Origin: CBDDFN01 sp965227065 | Lineage (GTDB): Bacteria > Pseudomonadota > Alphaproteobacteria > SPJN01 | Length of the DNA: 63,737 nt | Reading direction: 5' to 3' | Assembly: GCA_965227065.1 (NCBI GenBank) | Contig: CBDDFN010000008.1 | Location: forward strand, 1 to 63,737 | In this document: positions 17,582 to 26,502 of the stretch, piece after piece | Position numbering within the stretch: position 1 is the stretch's first letter | Layout: each line of letters starts with the position of its first letter | Position numbers and translations under genes: made by a program | Notes under the pieces: model-generated | Database searches by the model: none | What the model was told of the DNA's origin: nothing | Seen by the model: only the letters and a program-made list of their open reading frames with translations

Positions 17582-19954
17582 CTAGAAGTTCACCCGCCCC
17601 TCGATCAGAAATGTGCGCGGCGGTTCAACAAAGGCAACATGGGCGCCCGCCAGTACCGGCACGTCGGCGGCAAACATGCGCACCACCTGATCAGACAGAT
17701 TGCGCACCGATGCCGTCACGCTCCAGCCATCGTCAATGTCGCGTAAGCCCCCGCCCAGATCAAAACGCCAATAGGATGATTGTCTGTCATTCGCATCCTG
17801 ATCTTCCTGATAGACGACCGAGCCTTGATAGATGGCCGAGCCGTTAAGTCCGATCATGATCGGCCAGTTGAACAATTGCTTTTCATAGCTGACCGCAATG
17901 GTGCCCTGCCATTTGGGGGCATAGGGCAGCCGCTCCCCGGTGAGATCACAGGCCCGCGTATTGCCCGACAGCGTCATGAAATAGGTGATCGGATCGGCGC
18001 CGGGGTCAGTGTCGGGGCATGGCCCGTTTTGCCGATCTTTATAGGTGGCGTCGAGATAGGCGGCCGAGGTGATGATGAACAGCCCCTCAACAGGCGAGAT
18101 CATGCCGTCAAGCTCAATGCCTTGCGATATGGCTGAGGCGGCATTGTTCACCACAAAGGAAATGCCTGAGAAGGTCGAGACCTGAAGGTCGGTAAAGCGG
18201 GTATGAAAGACCGATAGATTAAGCAGTGCCTGACCATCAAGCCATGTGGTTTTGAGGCCCGCTTCAAAGGTGGTGGATTGTTCCGGCCCGAAATCCAGAT
18301 CATCGGCCTGGAAGGTCTGGGCGTTGAAACCGCCCGCCTTGAAGCCGCGCGCAATCACGCTGTAGGCCATAATGTCGTCGGTAAAGGCATAGGCGAGCGC
18401 GACCTTGGGCGACAGGTCATGCTCGGTCTGGCTTTTTTGTTCATTGATGGCCTCGGCACCAATGAACAGGCGCACCAAAGCGGTGGAGTCCTGATAGCCG
18501 AAAAAGTCGAGCTTTTTGCGTTCCCACGAATAGCGCAGACCGAACGTAAGGGTCAGCTTGTCGGTTATGTGCCAATTGGCCTGACCGTAAGCCGCGAAAG
18601 ACAGGGAATCGACTTTCACATTAGCATCGAAACTGTCGATGTAATTGTCCCCGCCAATCGGCAGAAGCGACAGCAGCGAGCCCAGATTGAGCCCGGCCAG
18701 GATCGGGTCGAGGAAGCTGATCAGCTGGGGCGTGAAATCGCCCACCGAGTCGAACGGAAACAAGCTGCCGAAGGAGCGCAGGCGCATATGATTGCGCACC
18801 CCGTAAAGGCCGAGCACATAGTCAAAATCACCGGGGCCGGAGGTTGCGCGCAGCTCAAGGCTTTGCTGGTTGAAATCTTCAAGCCCGCGATAAAGCAGAA
18901 TGGGGGCGGCGGAATTGTCGATATCATCCTTGAACTCATCTTCGTAGGCCGCGTGCGACAGGATCATGGTCACGCTGTGCTGGCCGATATCGAGCGTGGC
19001 GGTGCCGTTCAGCGTTGCGGTCCAGCGGTCCGTACCACCCGGCGAGTTGGTCGAGGCGGTGTAGTCATCGCCGCTATAGTCGGTGGTGGGATCATAGCTT
19101 TCAATGATCGGGCGGAACAGGTCGGGCATGGCGGTCAACTGGCCGCCCCAGCCCTTGCTGTCATAGGTTTCATAAGAACCGCCGATGATGATTTCGAGCG
19201 TGTCGGTCGGCCGGCTCAACAGTTTGGCACGCACGCCCTGACGGTCGGAATCGGCTTCGTCAGTATCGCGGAACGTGTTGTTGATATGACCTTCCATGTC
19301 GGATTTTTGCAGCACAAGCCGCAAATTGAGCTTGTCGTCTTTGAGCACCGGCGCATTGACGATGGCTTCAAAATGCCGGTTTTCGCGATTGCCGAAGCGG
19401 GCGGCCAATCGCGCTTCCCACTCTTCATGGGGTTTGTTGGTGAACACATTGATTGCGCCGGCAATCGTGTTTTTGCCGAACAATGTTCCCTGGGGCCCGC
19501 GCAGCACTTCCACCCGGTCAATATCGGTTAACCCAAATGACAGGAACAGGGTGCGGCCGAAATGGATGCCGTCGACAAACACGCCGACCGATTGTTCAAA
19601 GCCGCGATTGCCGGTCGAGCCCAGCCCGCGCATATAGACATATTCGATGCCCGCGGTGGTGTTGATCTTGGTGTTGGGGGCAAATTTCGACAGATCCTGC
19701 AGATCGGCCATTTGCTGGACCTCGATGGCATCGCCGTCAATCGCGGTCACCGACAGTGGCACATCCTGAATATTTTCATCGCGCTTCTGGGCGCTGACAA
19801 TGATTTCATCAAGCCGCGCGCGCTTGGTGACGGGTTCTGACGCAGGCTCGGTCGCGGTTTCCTGCGCCAAGGCTGACACAGAGCAGACTGAAATACACAA
19901 GGCGAGCCCCAGGCCCGCCATGCCGCATCCGCGCACAAGTGAAAATGCACCCAT
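17582..19954 (-). CDS. TonB-dependent outer-membrane receptor
   Basis: This 790-aa receptor has a signal peptide (1-30), a TonB box region (LDEIIVSAQ, 48-56) and a plug with VYMRGLGSTGNRGFEQS and VEVLRGPQGTLFGKNTIAG. The barrel ends in VNF. It is a more distant relative of the receptors at 6058 and 44265. It also has a shorter Leu-rich loop near residues 405-440 (ILAGLNLGSLLSLLPIGG). I chose the ATG at 19954 because gaggggg lies 7 nt upstream; the ATG at 19978 has no ribosome site. It is followed by a GH3 enzyme and preceded, 69 bp upstream, by a flavin monooxygenase. The operon suggests uptake and processing of a glycoside. Confidence 0.92.
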   Translation of the reverse strand: MGAFSLVRGCGMAGLGLALCISVCSVSALAQETATEPASEPVTKRARLDEIIVSAQKRDENIQDVPLSVTAIDGDAIEVQQMADLQDLSKFAPNTKINTTAGIEYVYMRGLGSTGNRGFEQSVGVFVDGIHFGRTLFLSFGLTDIDRVEVLRGPQGTLFGKNTIAGAINVFTNKPHEEWEARLAARFGNRENRHFEAIVNAPVLKDDKLNLRLVLQKSDMEGHINNTFRDTDEADSDRQGVRAKLLSRPTDTLEIIIGGSYETYDSKGWGGQLTAMPDLFRPIIESYDPTTDYSGDDYTASTNSPGGTDRWTATLNGTATLDIGQHSVTMILSHAAYEDEFKDDIDNSAAPILLYRGLEDFNQQSLELRATSGPGDFDYVLGLYGVRNHMRLRSFGSLFPFDSVGDFTPQLISFLDPILAGLNLGSLLSLLPIGGDNYIDSFDANVKVDSLSFAAYGQANWHITDKLTLTFGLRYSWERKKLDFFGYQDSTALVRLFIGAEAINEQKSQTEHDLSPKVALAYAFTDDIMAYSVIARGFKAGGFNAQTFQADDLDFGPEQSTTFEAGLKTTWLDGQALLNLSVFHTRFTDLQVSTFSGISFVVNNAASAISQGIELDGMISPVEGLFIITSAAYLDATYKDRQNGPCPDTDPGADPITYFMTLSGNTRACDLTGERLPYAPKWQGTIAVSYEKQLFNWPIMIGLNGSAIYQGSVVYQEDQDANDRQSSYWRFDLGGGLRDIDDGWSVTASVRNLSDQVVRMFAADVPVLAGAHVAFVEPPRTFLIEGRVNF

Positions 19955-20023
19955 CAATTGTCCCCCTCGCCTGACCATAGTGGATCAGGCGAAAGGGCTG
20001 GGCGCAAGTCCTCACAAAAGGAG

Positions 20024-21526
20024 TTATTCGGCGGCAACCTGTTCAGGCAGCGGCACCACGTTGGAGCGTGAGCGGGTGAATTCAAGATTGCCGTCCTCAA
20101 CCGGCCATTCGGTCAGCATCACCTTGTCGAACTTGTAGTCATGGGTGACGCGCCACGGGGCTTCCATACCTTGCTTGGGCATCTTGCCTTGCGCGCGGGC
20201 GACGTAGCCCGAAGACAGATGGCCGAACACATTGCCTTGGTCGAGCGCAACATTGTTGGCGCGCGGTACGGCAATGTCGGTGCCATTGGCCTGCATGGTG
20301 TTCATCAGCTTGATCAGATAATCGAGCGCGATGTCGACCTTGAGCGTCCAGCTGGCATTCACATAGCCCATGATGAAGGCGAGGTTTGGCACGTCTTCGA
20401 GCATCAGCGACTTGTAGGTGAGTCGCTCGCCGGGCTTTTTCTCTTCGCCATCGACGAAAATATCCATGCCCGAGAACAGCTCCATATTCAGACCCGTGGC
20501 TGAAATGATGATGTCGGCATCAAGATGCTGGCCCGATTTGAGCTGGATGCCGGTTTTGGTGAACCGGTCAACATGATCGGTGACAATAGAGGCGTCGCCT
20601 TCGCGCAGCACCTTGAACAGATCTTCATCAGGAATAGCGCACAGGCGCTGTTCCCACGGATTGTAGGCGGGTTCGAAATGCTTCATGTCAACCTTGCCCT
20701 GCAGCGCTTTTTGCGCCTTGTCGAGCAAGAGCTTGCGCATTTTAAGCGGCTTGTTCATCGACCGTGTATAAGTCAGCCGCTGGATCCAGATGTGATGCAG
20801 CCGGGTCAGTTGGAAAGCGAGCTTGTCAGGCAGGATCGCGCTTAAAAATTTCGACAGTTTGTCCACCGAGCTGACCGGCCCGTAAAAGGTCGGGGAACGC
20901 TGCAGCATGGTGACGTGGCCGGCCTTGTCGGCCATGGCCGGAACCAGCGTGGCCGCCGTGGCGCCAGAGCCGATCACCACAACGCGCTTGCCGGAATAAT
21001 CGAGATTTTCAGGCCAGTGCTGGGGGTGGATGATCGTCCCTTCAAAACTGTCCATGTCCGGGAAGTCGGGCGTGTAGCCCTGATCATACTTGTAATAGCC
21101 CGTGCACATCAGCGCGAATTTGGCTTTGACCGCGCCGGTCTCGCCGGTTTTTTCATTCAGCGTGTGGAAGGTCCACAAGCCCCGGCTGGTGTCAAACTCC
21201 GACCGGGTGATTTTCACGCCAAAGCGGATCTTGTCGAACACACCATACTCGGTGGCGGTTTCGTGCAGATATTCCTTGATCGAGGGGCCGTCGGCGAGGG
21301 TCTGGTGCTTCATCCACGGTTTGAAATCATAGCCCAGCGTGTACATGTCAGAATCTGAGCGGATGCCGGGATATTTGAACAAATCCCAGGTGCCGCCGAT
21401 CTGGTCGCGGCGCTCCAAAATCGCGTAATTGGTGCCCGGCCGGTCCATTTCAAAGTGGCACGCGGCACCCACGCCGCTAATGCCTGCCCCGACAATCACT
21501 ACATCAAGAATTTCTTCGCTCGCCAT
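20024..21526 (-). CDS. Flavin-containing monooxygenase, Baeyer-Villiger type
   Basis: This 500-aa flavoprotein has FAD motif IVGAGISGVG (11-20), GGTWDLFKYPGIRSDSD (44-60), an NADPH motif VIGSGATAATL and the fingerprint FEGTIIHPQHW between them. It belongs to the FMO/BVMO group, close to ketone or alkane-chain oxidising monooxygenases. The reaction would be NADPH- and O2-dependent oxygen insertion; the substrate is unknown. I chose the ATG at 21526 because aagggaag precedes it. It is the first gene of an operon with the TonB receptor and GH3 enzyme, and diverges from a broken AraC regulator at 21670 that probably once controlled it. Confidence 0.9.
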   Translation of the reverse strand: MASEEILDVVIVGAGISGVGAACHFEMDRPGTNYAILERRDQIGGTWDLFKYPGIRSDSDMYTLGYDFKPWMKHQTLADGPSIKEYLHETATEYGVFDKIRFGVKITRSEFDTSRGLWTFHTLNEKTGETGAVKAKFALMCTGYYKYDQGYTPDFPDMDSFEGTIIHPQHWPENLDYSGKRVVVIGSGATAATLVPAMADKAGHVTMLQRSPTFYGPVSSVDKLSKFLSAILPDKLAFQLTRLHHIWIQRLTYTRSMNKPLKMRKLLLDKAQKALQGKVDMKHFEPAYNPWEQRLCAIPDEDLFKVLREGDASIVTDHVDRFTKTGIQLKSGQHLDADIIISATGLNMELFSGMDIFVDGEEKKPGERLTYKSLMLEDVPNLAFIMGYVNASWTLKVDIALDYLIKLMNTMQANGTDIAVPRANNVALDQGNVFGHLSSGYVARAQGKMPKQGMEAPWRVTHDYKFDKVMLTEWPVEDGNLEFTRSRSNVVPLPEQVAAE

Positions 21527-21669
21527 CGGTCTTCCCTTGTTGATTAGAGTGGATTGCTTTGTCCTGAGGGCGCGTTTTCCGCCCCTTGCCCAATTTCTCT
21601 TGTCGAAGTCTGCCATAGATTGAAAAAGGCGCGATTGCAGTTTGGGTCATTTTCTTGATAATTTAGGAC

Positions 21670-22790
21670 ATGAACGCACAAAAGAGACAAGGCCCGGAGG
21701 TCGGGGCTGACCCGCATGGTGAAGGCCATGTGCTGGCGGTTGGCTCACTCAGCACCGCGACCCGGACGGTCGCGGGTGCGCTGGTGCAATCAGAATGGTT
21801 CGGCTGCGATCAGCGGACCTTGCATTCCATTTTGCGGCGCTGCGGCCTGCCCGACCGTGCTGTTCAGGAGCCTGACTTTCTGATTTCGATGGATCAGGAA
21901 TTGACCTTCTGCCTGTCGCTTCTGGAGGTCAGGCGGGATCCAAGCTCGGTCATGCGGTTCATTATTGAGCGCGCGTCGGCCCTCGACATCACGGTGTTCG
22001 GGGTTCCCGCCTCACCATGCTGCACGCGCCCAGCTTTCTGGAGGCACAGCAGGTCTATTTTGATTTTCCTCAGCTTTTTTGGGGACACAGCCGGATGATG
22101 GTCATGGCGGGCGAGGAGGCCACCCTGGTACGCATGTCGTTCAAGCCGCCGCCGCGCTTAAGTGCACCGGCCGACAAGCTCGCAGACCTCGCGCTTTATT
22201 GCCTGTTGCTCGATCTGTGCTCGATCGCGGCGATCAATGATCAGATCATGGGGGCTGATGCGCAGGTCGCGGCGCTGCACGTGCCGTTCGACCCGCCCAA
22301 GGATGAGCTTCAAATCCGCAACGCCATCCCCTGGCCGATCCGGTTTGGCACCGAATTTGCCCAGTTCGTGTTGCCGCCCGAAGCTGTCGATGCGGTGCCG
22401 GTGCGCGCCCAGCCGCTCTTTTATCGCGGCAATCTGGCGGTCTGCCGGGAACTGGCGCGATTGCGGCCGGTTGAAAGCCCGGTTGCCGATCAGGCGATGC
22501 GCTGGTTATGGGCGCATGAGCCGCCATTGTCGCGCGGGGAGCTTGCCACGCGTCTGGGATTGAGTGAGCGCAGCCTTGCCCGGCGGCTTAAATCCGATGG
22601 CACATCCTACAATCAGCTTTACGCCAAGGTGCAGTCGGAACGGGCGGCCAATCTGTTGCGCAATCCGGGCCTGTCGATTGCCGAGATCGGCTACCGGCTG
22701 GGCTATGCCGACCCGGCCGCCTTCACGCGCGCCTTTCAGGGCTGGACGGGGCAAACCCCGTCGGCCTGGCGGGCGGGGCATGGTCGATAG
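21670..22790 (+). pseudogene. AraC-family regulator, frameshifted
   Basis: Two overlapping frames (21670-22098 and 22017-22790) form one AraC-type regulator. It has an N-terminal ligand-binding domain of the arabinose-binding-like class and a C-terminal double helix-turn-helix (LATRLGLSERSLARRL, then IAEIGYRLGYADPAAFTRAF). The reading frame breaks near 22000-22010, where GVP in one frame should continue as RLTMLHAPSFLEAQ in the other; one base appears to be missing. The second frame could give a DNA-binding fragment but lacks the first half of the sensor domain. The gene is divergent from the monooxygenase-receptor-GH3 operon, its likely former target. A sequencing error is possible. Confidence 0.75.
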
Positions 22791-22807
22791 GGAGCGATCA
22801 AGGGGCG

Positions 22808-23672
22808 CTAAAGTCCGACCATGCTCATATTGAAGGCGTTATAACGGGCCCCGGCGGTCTGTCCGGCCGGGGCGGCTTTGTCCAGCCGGTCCATCTGATC
22901 ATCGCTCAATGACACAAAGGCCGCCTGGATATTTTCTTCCACCCGGTCACGCCGTTTGGTGCCGGGAATGGCGATAGTCGGTTTTGTCCAACGCTGATGA
23001 AGCGGGAACCTGCCCTGTCAAAAACCCCCGGCCAAGGGGGGAGTAGGCGACAAAGGCGATGTCGTGGGCCGCGCACAGGGGCAGAATGTCGGCTTCGACC
23101 CCGCGTTCCCACAAGGAATATTCGGTCTGGACCGCATCGACGGGGCCTTCTGCGATGGCCCGCGTCAAGGTCTCGGGGCCCAGTTCGGACAGGCCGGCAA
23201 AGCCGATTTTGCCTTCCTCGCGCAAAGCACCCAGCGTGCCGACGACCTCTTCAATCGGAACCGAGGGATCAACCCGGTGCTGATAAAACAGATCGATCCG
23301 CTCGACGCCCAGCCTCTTCAGGCTGCCCTCACAGGCCGCCCGGATGCTGCCGGGCCGTGAATCGACTGCAACCGGCAGGCTGCCTTCATAGCGGAATCCG
23401 AATTTGGTGGCGATGAATGGCAGGCTGGAGCGTCCCGCCAGCACCGATCCGATCAGCTCTTCATTGTGAAAGGGCCCATAGGCTTCGGCGGTATCAAGCA
23501 AGGTCACGCCGCAATCCAGCGCATGATCGATGGTGCGGCGCGCTTCGTTGAGATCAACCGCACCATAAACCTCGGTCATACCCGCAATGCCGGACATGGA
23601 AAAACACCCCAGGCCTATGGCGGACACCGAAGCGCTGCCAATCCGCCGCTTAGGCAGACGTTTGGAAGTCAC
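22808..23672 (-). pseudogene. Aldo/keto reductase with internal deletion
   Basis: The first 230 residues (23672 to about 22985) are a normal aldo/keto reductase. They include LDTAEAYGPFHNEELIG with the catalytic Asp and Tyr, TKFGF with the Lys, and YQHRVDP with the His. After DKTDYR the frame runs into an early stop. The C-terminus (AIPGTKRRDRVEENIQAAF to SMVGL) continues in another frame to a stop at 22808. Roughly 50 residues, which normally contribute the LALAWLL helix before the cofactor-binding IPGT loop, are missing at the join near 22980. It starts with GTG overlapping the GST stop (GTGA), so it was the second gene of an operon. Confidence 0.75.
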
Positions 23673-24559
23673 ACCGCTTCCTTGTCCTGGGCTTCAAGCT
23701 TGTCGGCGGTTTTGGTTTCAAAATCCGACGCATCGTGCCGCTCGGGCAGGCGCTGTTCAGGCGGGCCGAACACACCGTTCACCATGCGCCCGCGCTGAAC
23801 GGCGGGACGTTCGCCAATCTCATCGGCCCAGCGATGCACATTGGTGTAAGTGTGCGCTTCGATAAACTCGCCGCCGCCATAAAGAAGGCCCTTGGCCAAA
23901 GCGCCATACCACGGCCAGATCGCCATATCGGCAATGGAGTACTCATCGCCTGCCATATAGCGGGCGTCGGCGAGATGACGGTCGAGCACGTCGAGCTGGC
24001 GTTTGACCTCCATGGTGAAGCGGTCAATGGCATATTCGATCTTGAACGGCGCATAGGCGTAGAAATGCCCAAAGCCGCCGCCCAGATAGGGCGTTGCCCC
24101 CATCTGCCACATCAGCCAGTTTATGCATTCGGTGCGTCCGCGCAAATCCTTGGGAATGAACGCCCCGAATTTTTCGGCGAGATAGACAAGGATCGCCCCG
24201 CTTTCAAACACCCGGGTTTCGGGATCGGTCGAGGTGTCGAGCAAAGCGGGAATTTTCGAGTTGGGATTGATGCCGACAAAGCCCGAGCTGAACTGATCGC
24301 CTTCCAGAATATTGATCAGCCAGGCGTCATATTCAGCACCCTCATGGCCAAGGGCGAGCAGCTCTTCGAGCAGGATGGTGACCTTGATGCCGTTGGGCGT
24401 GCCGAGCGAATGCAGTTGCAGCGGATGTTTGCCGCGCGGCAACGCCTTGTCATGGGTGGCGCCTGCAATCGGCCGGTTGATGCTGGCAAAACGCCCGCCA
24501 CTTTCTGTGTCCCATTTCCAGACTTTGGGCGGCTCATAGCCTTCAGGTTGATTGGTCAT
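23669..24559 (-). CDS. yghU: YghU-type glutathione S-transferase / disulfide reductase
   Basis: This 296-aa protein resembles E. coli YghU, which reduces disulfides with two bound glutathiones. Shared segments include FASINRPIAG, LHSLGTPNG, DQFSSGFVGINPNSKIPAL, VFESGAI, GGGFGHFYAYAP, TMEVKRQLDVLD and the C-terminal RHDASDFET. The thioredoxin-like N-domain spans about residues 45-135 and the helical domain about 140-260. It is cytoplasmic and probably protects against oxidative or electrophile stress. It is the first gene of a two-gene operon with the broken aldo/keto reductase. The AT-richer island begins just upstream of its start. Confidence 0.92.
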   Translation of the reverse strand: MTNQPEGYEPPKVWKWDTESGGRFASINRPIAGATHDKALPRGKHPLQLHSLGTPNGIKVTILLEELLALGHEGAEYDAWLINILEGDQFSSGFVGINPNSKIPALLDTSTDPETRVFESGAILVYLAEKFGAFIPKDLRGRTECINWLMWQMGATPYLGGGFGHFYAYAPFKIEYAIDRFTMEVKRQLDVLDRHLADARYMAGDEYSIADMAIWPWYGALAKGLLYGGGEFIEAHTYTNVHRWADEIGERPAVQRGRMVNGVFGPPEQRLPERHDASDFETKTADKLEAQDKEAV

Positions 24560-24742
24560 TTTGGCCTCTCTGTTGGCGTTTCATGCTGTTATGAGGGTTT
24601 CTATAGCGCGGGAAAGCGGAGTTTCGAAGCCCGCTCCCGGTCACGGTTTTGGGATAGAATATTGGACAAGAAATTTTTTGCGAGGTGTATAAAACTCCCT
24701 GTTTATTCCATATAAGTAATTATACCCAATAGGGAGATTAGT

Positions 24743-26494
24743 GTGGAAAAGTACAATAGCATACAAGAATACGCGAGCGTCGTTGATAAAAGTGTTTTTC
24801 AGGACCTGAAGAAGGAGGGAGACCGTAATGAAAAAAGAAAAACATTATCCTTTGGGATCTTGGGGGAGCTTGCGTCGTTTGCGACTGAAATAAAAAACCA
24901 CAATGTCTTCAAAGACAGTGGAAGCGCTGCCAAGACAAGAATTACGTATGAGGCGATTGAAGAGCTTGGGGATTTGCTGTGGTACATTATCGCCTTGGCA
25001 AACGAATCTGACATCGACTTGGCGACTGGGGTGTTTGCTGACAATCTGCGGGCAATTAAGCTTTTGCTTGAAGAAAATCCTGAGCGGTTAGACGATCGCC
25101 AGAAGCGTGAAAATTTTATCAAGAAGGTGGACGCGCTGGATGATAGCGCGCTGACCTTTGATCAATATCAAGAGATCGCATGTCTGACGCGGGCTGAAGA
25201 AGATTTGGATACGTTTGCGCACACCGCCATCGCAGGCATGACGTCAGCTTGCAACAAAATTTTACTTACGGATTTGGATGAGAAAACTTTTGATCACTTT
25301 TTCTATGAAGCAAAGACGAAGAAATGTGGCATCGAGTTTGTCCAAGGCACTATCCCGCGAGAGCTTGGGCGCCTGCTTTGGTTTGTTGCGGCCATCGCCG
25401 AATCTCTCGACAAAAAGCTCTCCGAGATTGCAGCGGAGAATGCGAGAAAAGTCCTTGGCCGGAACCTAGAGAATGCGGGGAAGACACCGCTTCTCGATGA
25501 AAAATTTCCCGACCGTGAGCAGTTCCCAAGGAAAATGGAAATACACTTTGTCAGCGCTACAGATGAGAAGTGTCGCATGTATTACAAAGGGCAAAGACTG
25601 GGTGATGAGCTCACGGATAATTCACATGAGCGGGACGGATATCGTTTCCATGATGCGCTTCATTTGGGCCAGGTTGCAGTCATGGGTTGGTCACCGGTAT
25701 TGCGCAGTCTCATGAAGCGCAAACGCAAATCGAAACCGGAAACGGATGAAAATGAAGACGGCGCCAGAGCCCGAATTGTCGACGAGGTTGTTGTCAATCT
25801 AATTTATAATGAAGGCCGGAGGTTGGACCGGCAGCGGAACAGACATTCTAAAGGCCGGTCGCCAGAGCTTTTCAAGAACGAAAAAGATGTCTCGAACGGG
25901 CTGCTGACGCATATCAAAAATCAGGTATGGAACTTGGAGGTTGCAAAAAACTCTTCAGCGGATTGGGTTAAGGCTATCTTAGATGGCTACAAAATATTCA
26001 ACCAACTTAACCACCATCAGCAAGGCACGGTAACCGTGAATCTTGAAAAACGTACTTTGAAATTCAGCAAGTTTGTGTTTTTGGATCACCCCGGCCCAAT
26101 TCTGGTTTCGGTATCAAAAATCGTTCGGCAGAGTGAGCGAAGCGCCTTGGAAAAAGCTTTGGGAAGCTTCGCACTTTCAGAGGCGGAAAAAAAATGGATT
26201 GATGCCAAAACCGGCTTGGAGCGTAGCGCGATTGAATTGGATATTCTTGCCATCAAGGCCGCTGTGCGTGATGCCCTGTCTGGCCACGATATAGAAGTCT
26301 GCCTAAGTGATATCACCGTGCGCCGTTCAAGCGGCAAATACCAAGTCTCTATTTGCGAGAGCGCTCGAAAGGCGGCCCAAAACATTGGCGTGATCTGTTT
26401 TCGGGCGTCATGCACACGTGATGGTGACGTTCACTTTGCGACGGTTGATGGCATTGGGGATATGAAAGATACGATGCAGGCGGCAAGCGGCTAA
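24743..26494 (+). CDS. MazG-like nucleotide pyrophosphohydrolase with two MazG modules
   Basis: This 583-aa protein has no full-length match I recognise. The first module carries the MazG pattern, with Glu42 and Glu49 (LGELASFATEI) and Glu73/Glu74/Asp77 (IEELGDLLWY). A second module (about 150-245) repeats the helix pattern as PRELGRLLWFVAAIAESLD but has Arg at the metal-ligand Asp place, so it may be inactive. Residues about 297-430 (RFHDALHLGQVAVMGWSP, LKRKRKS-like MKRKRKS) match the C-terminal domain seen in MazG proteins of base-hypermodification loci. The last 150 residues are unrecognised. MazG enzymes hydrolyse (d)NTPs to monophosphates. GTG start, Shine-Dalgarno aggga. It is convergent with the three-gene operon that completes the AT-richer island. 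Confidence 0.75.
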   Translation: MEKYNSIQEYASVVDKSVFQDLKKEGDRNEKRKTLSFGILGELASFATEIKNHNVFKDSGSAAKTRITYEAIEELGDLLWYIIALANESDIDLATGVFADNLRAIKLLLEENPERLDDRQKRENFIKKVDALDDSALTFDQYQEIACLTRAEEDLDTFAHTAIAGMTSACNKILLTDLDEKTFDHFFYEAKTKKCGIEFVQGTIPRELGRLLWFVAAIAESLDKKLSEIAAENARKVLGRNLENAGKTPLLDEKFPDREQFPRKMEIHFVSATDEKCRMYYKGQRLGDELTDNSHERDGYRFHDALHLGQVAVMGWSPVLRSLMKRKRKSKPETDENEDGARARIVDEVVVNLIYNEGRRLDRQRNRHSKGRSPELFKNEKDVSNGLLTHIKNQVWNLEVAKNSSADWVKAILDGYKIFNQLNHHQQGTVTVNLEKRTLKFSKFVFLDHPGPILVSVSKIVRQSERSALEKALGSFALSEAEKKWIDAKTGLERSAIELDILAIKAAVRDALSGHDIEVCLSDITVRRSSGKYQVSICESARKAAQNIGVICFRASCTRDGDVHFATVDGIGDMKDTMQAASG

Positions 26495-26502
26495 ATTCTC
26501 GT

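Noticed and set aside
15980..17746. 588-codon open frame on the + strand
   Set aside because: It is the antisense of the GH3 gene, whose motifs, domain order and operon position are clear. The translation is His/Gly/Arg-rich with no recognisable motif.
18278..19531. 417-codon open frame on the + strand
   Set aside because: Antisense shadow of the TonB receptor at 17582-19954.
24560..24742. Attachment site or flanking direct repeat at the left edge of the island
   Set aside because: I compared it by eye with the right edge near 28870 and found no convincing repeat; no integrase or tRNA is adjacent.
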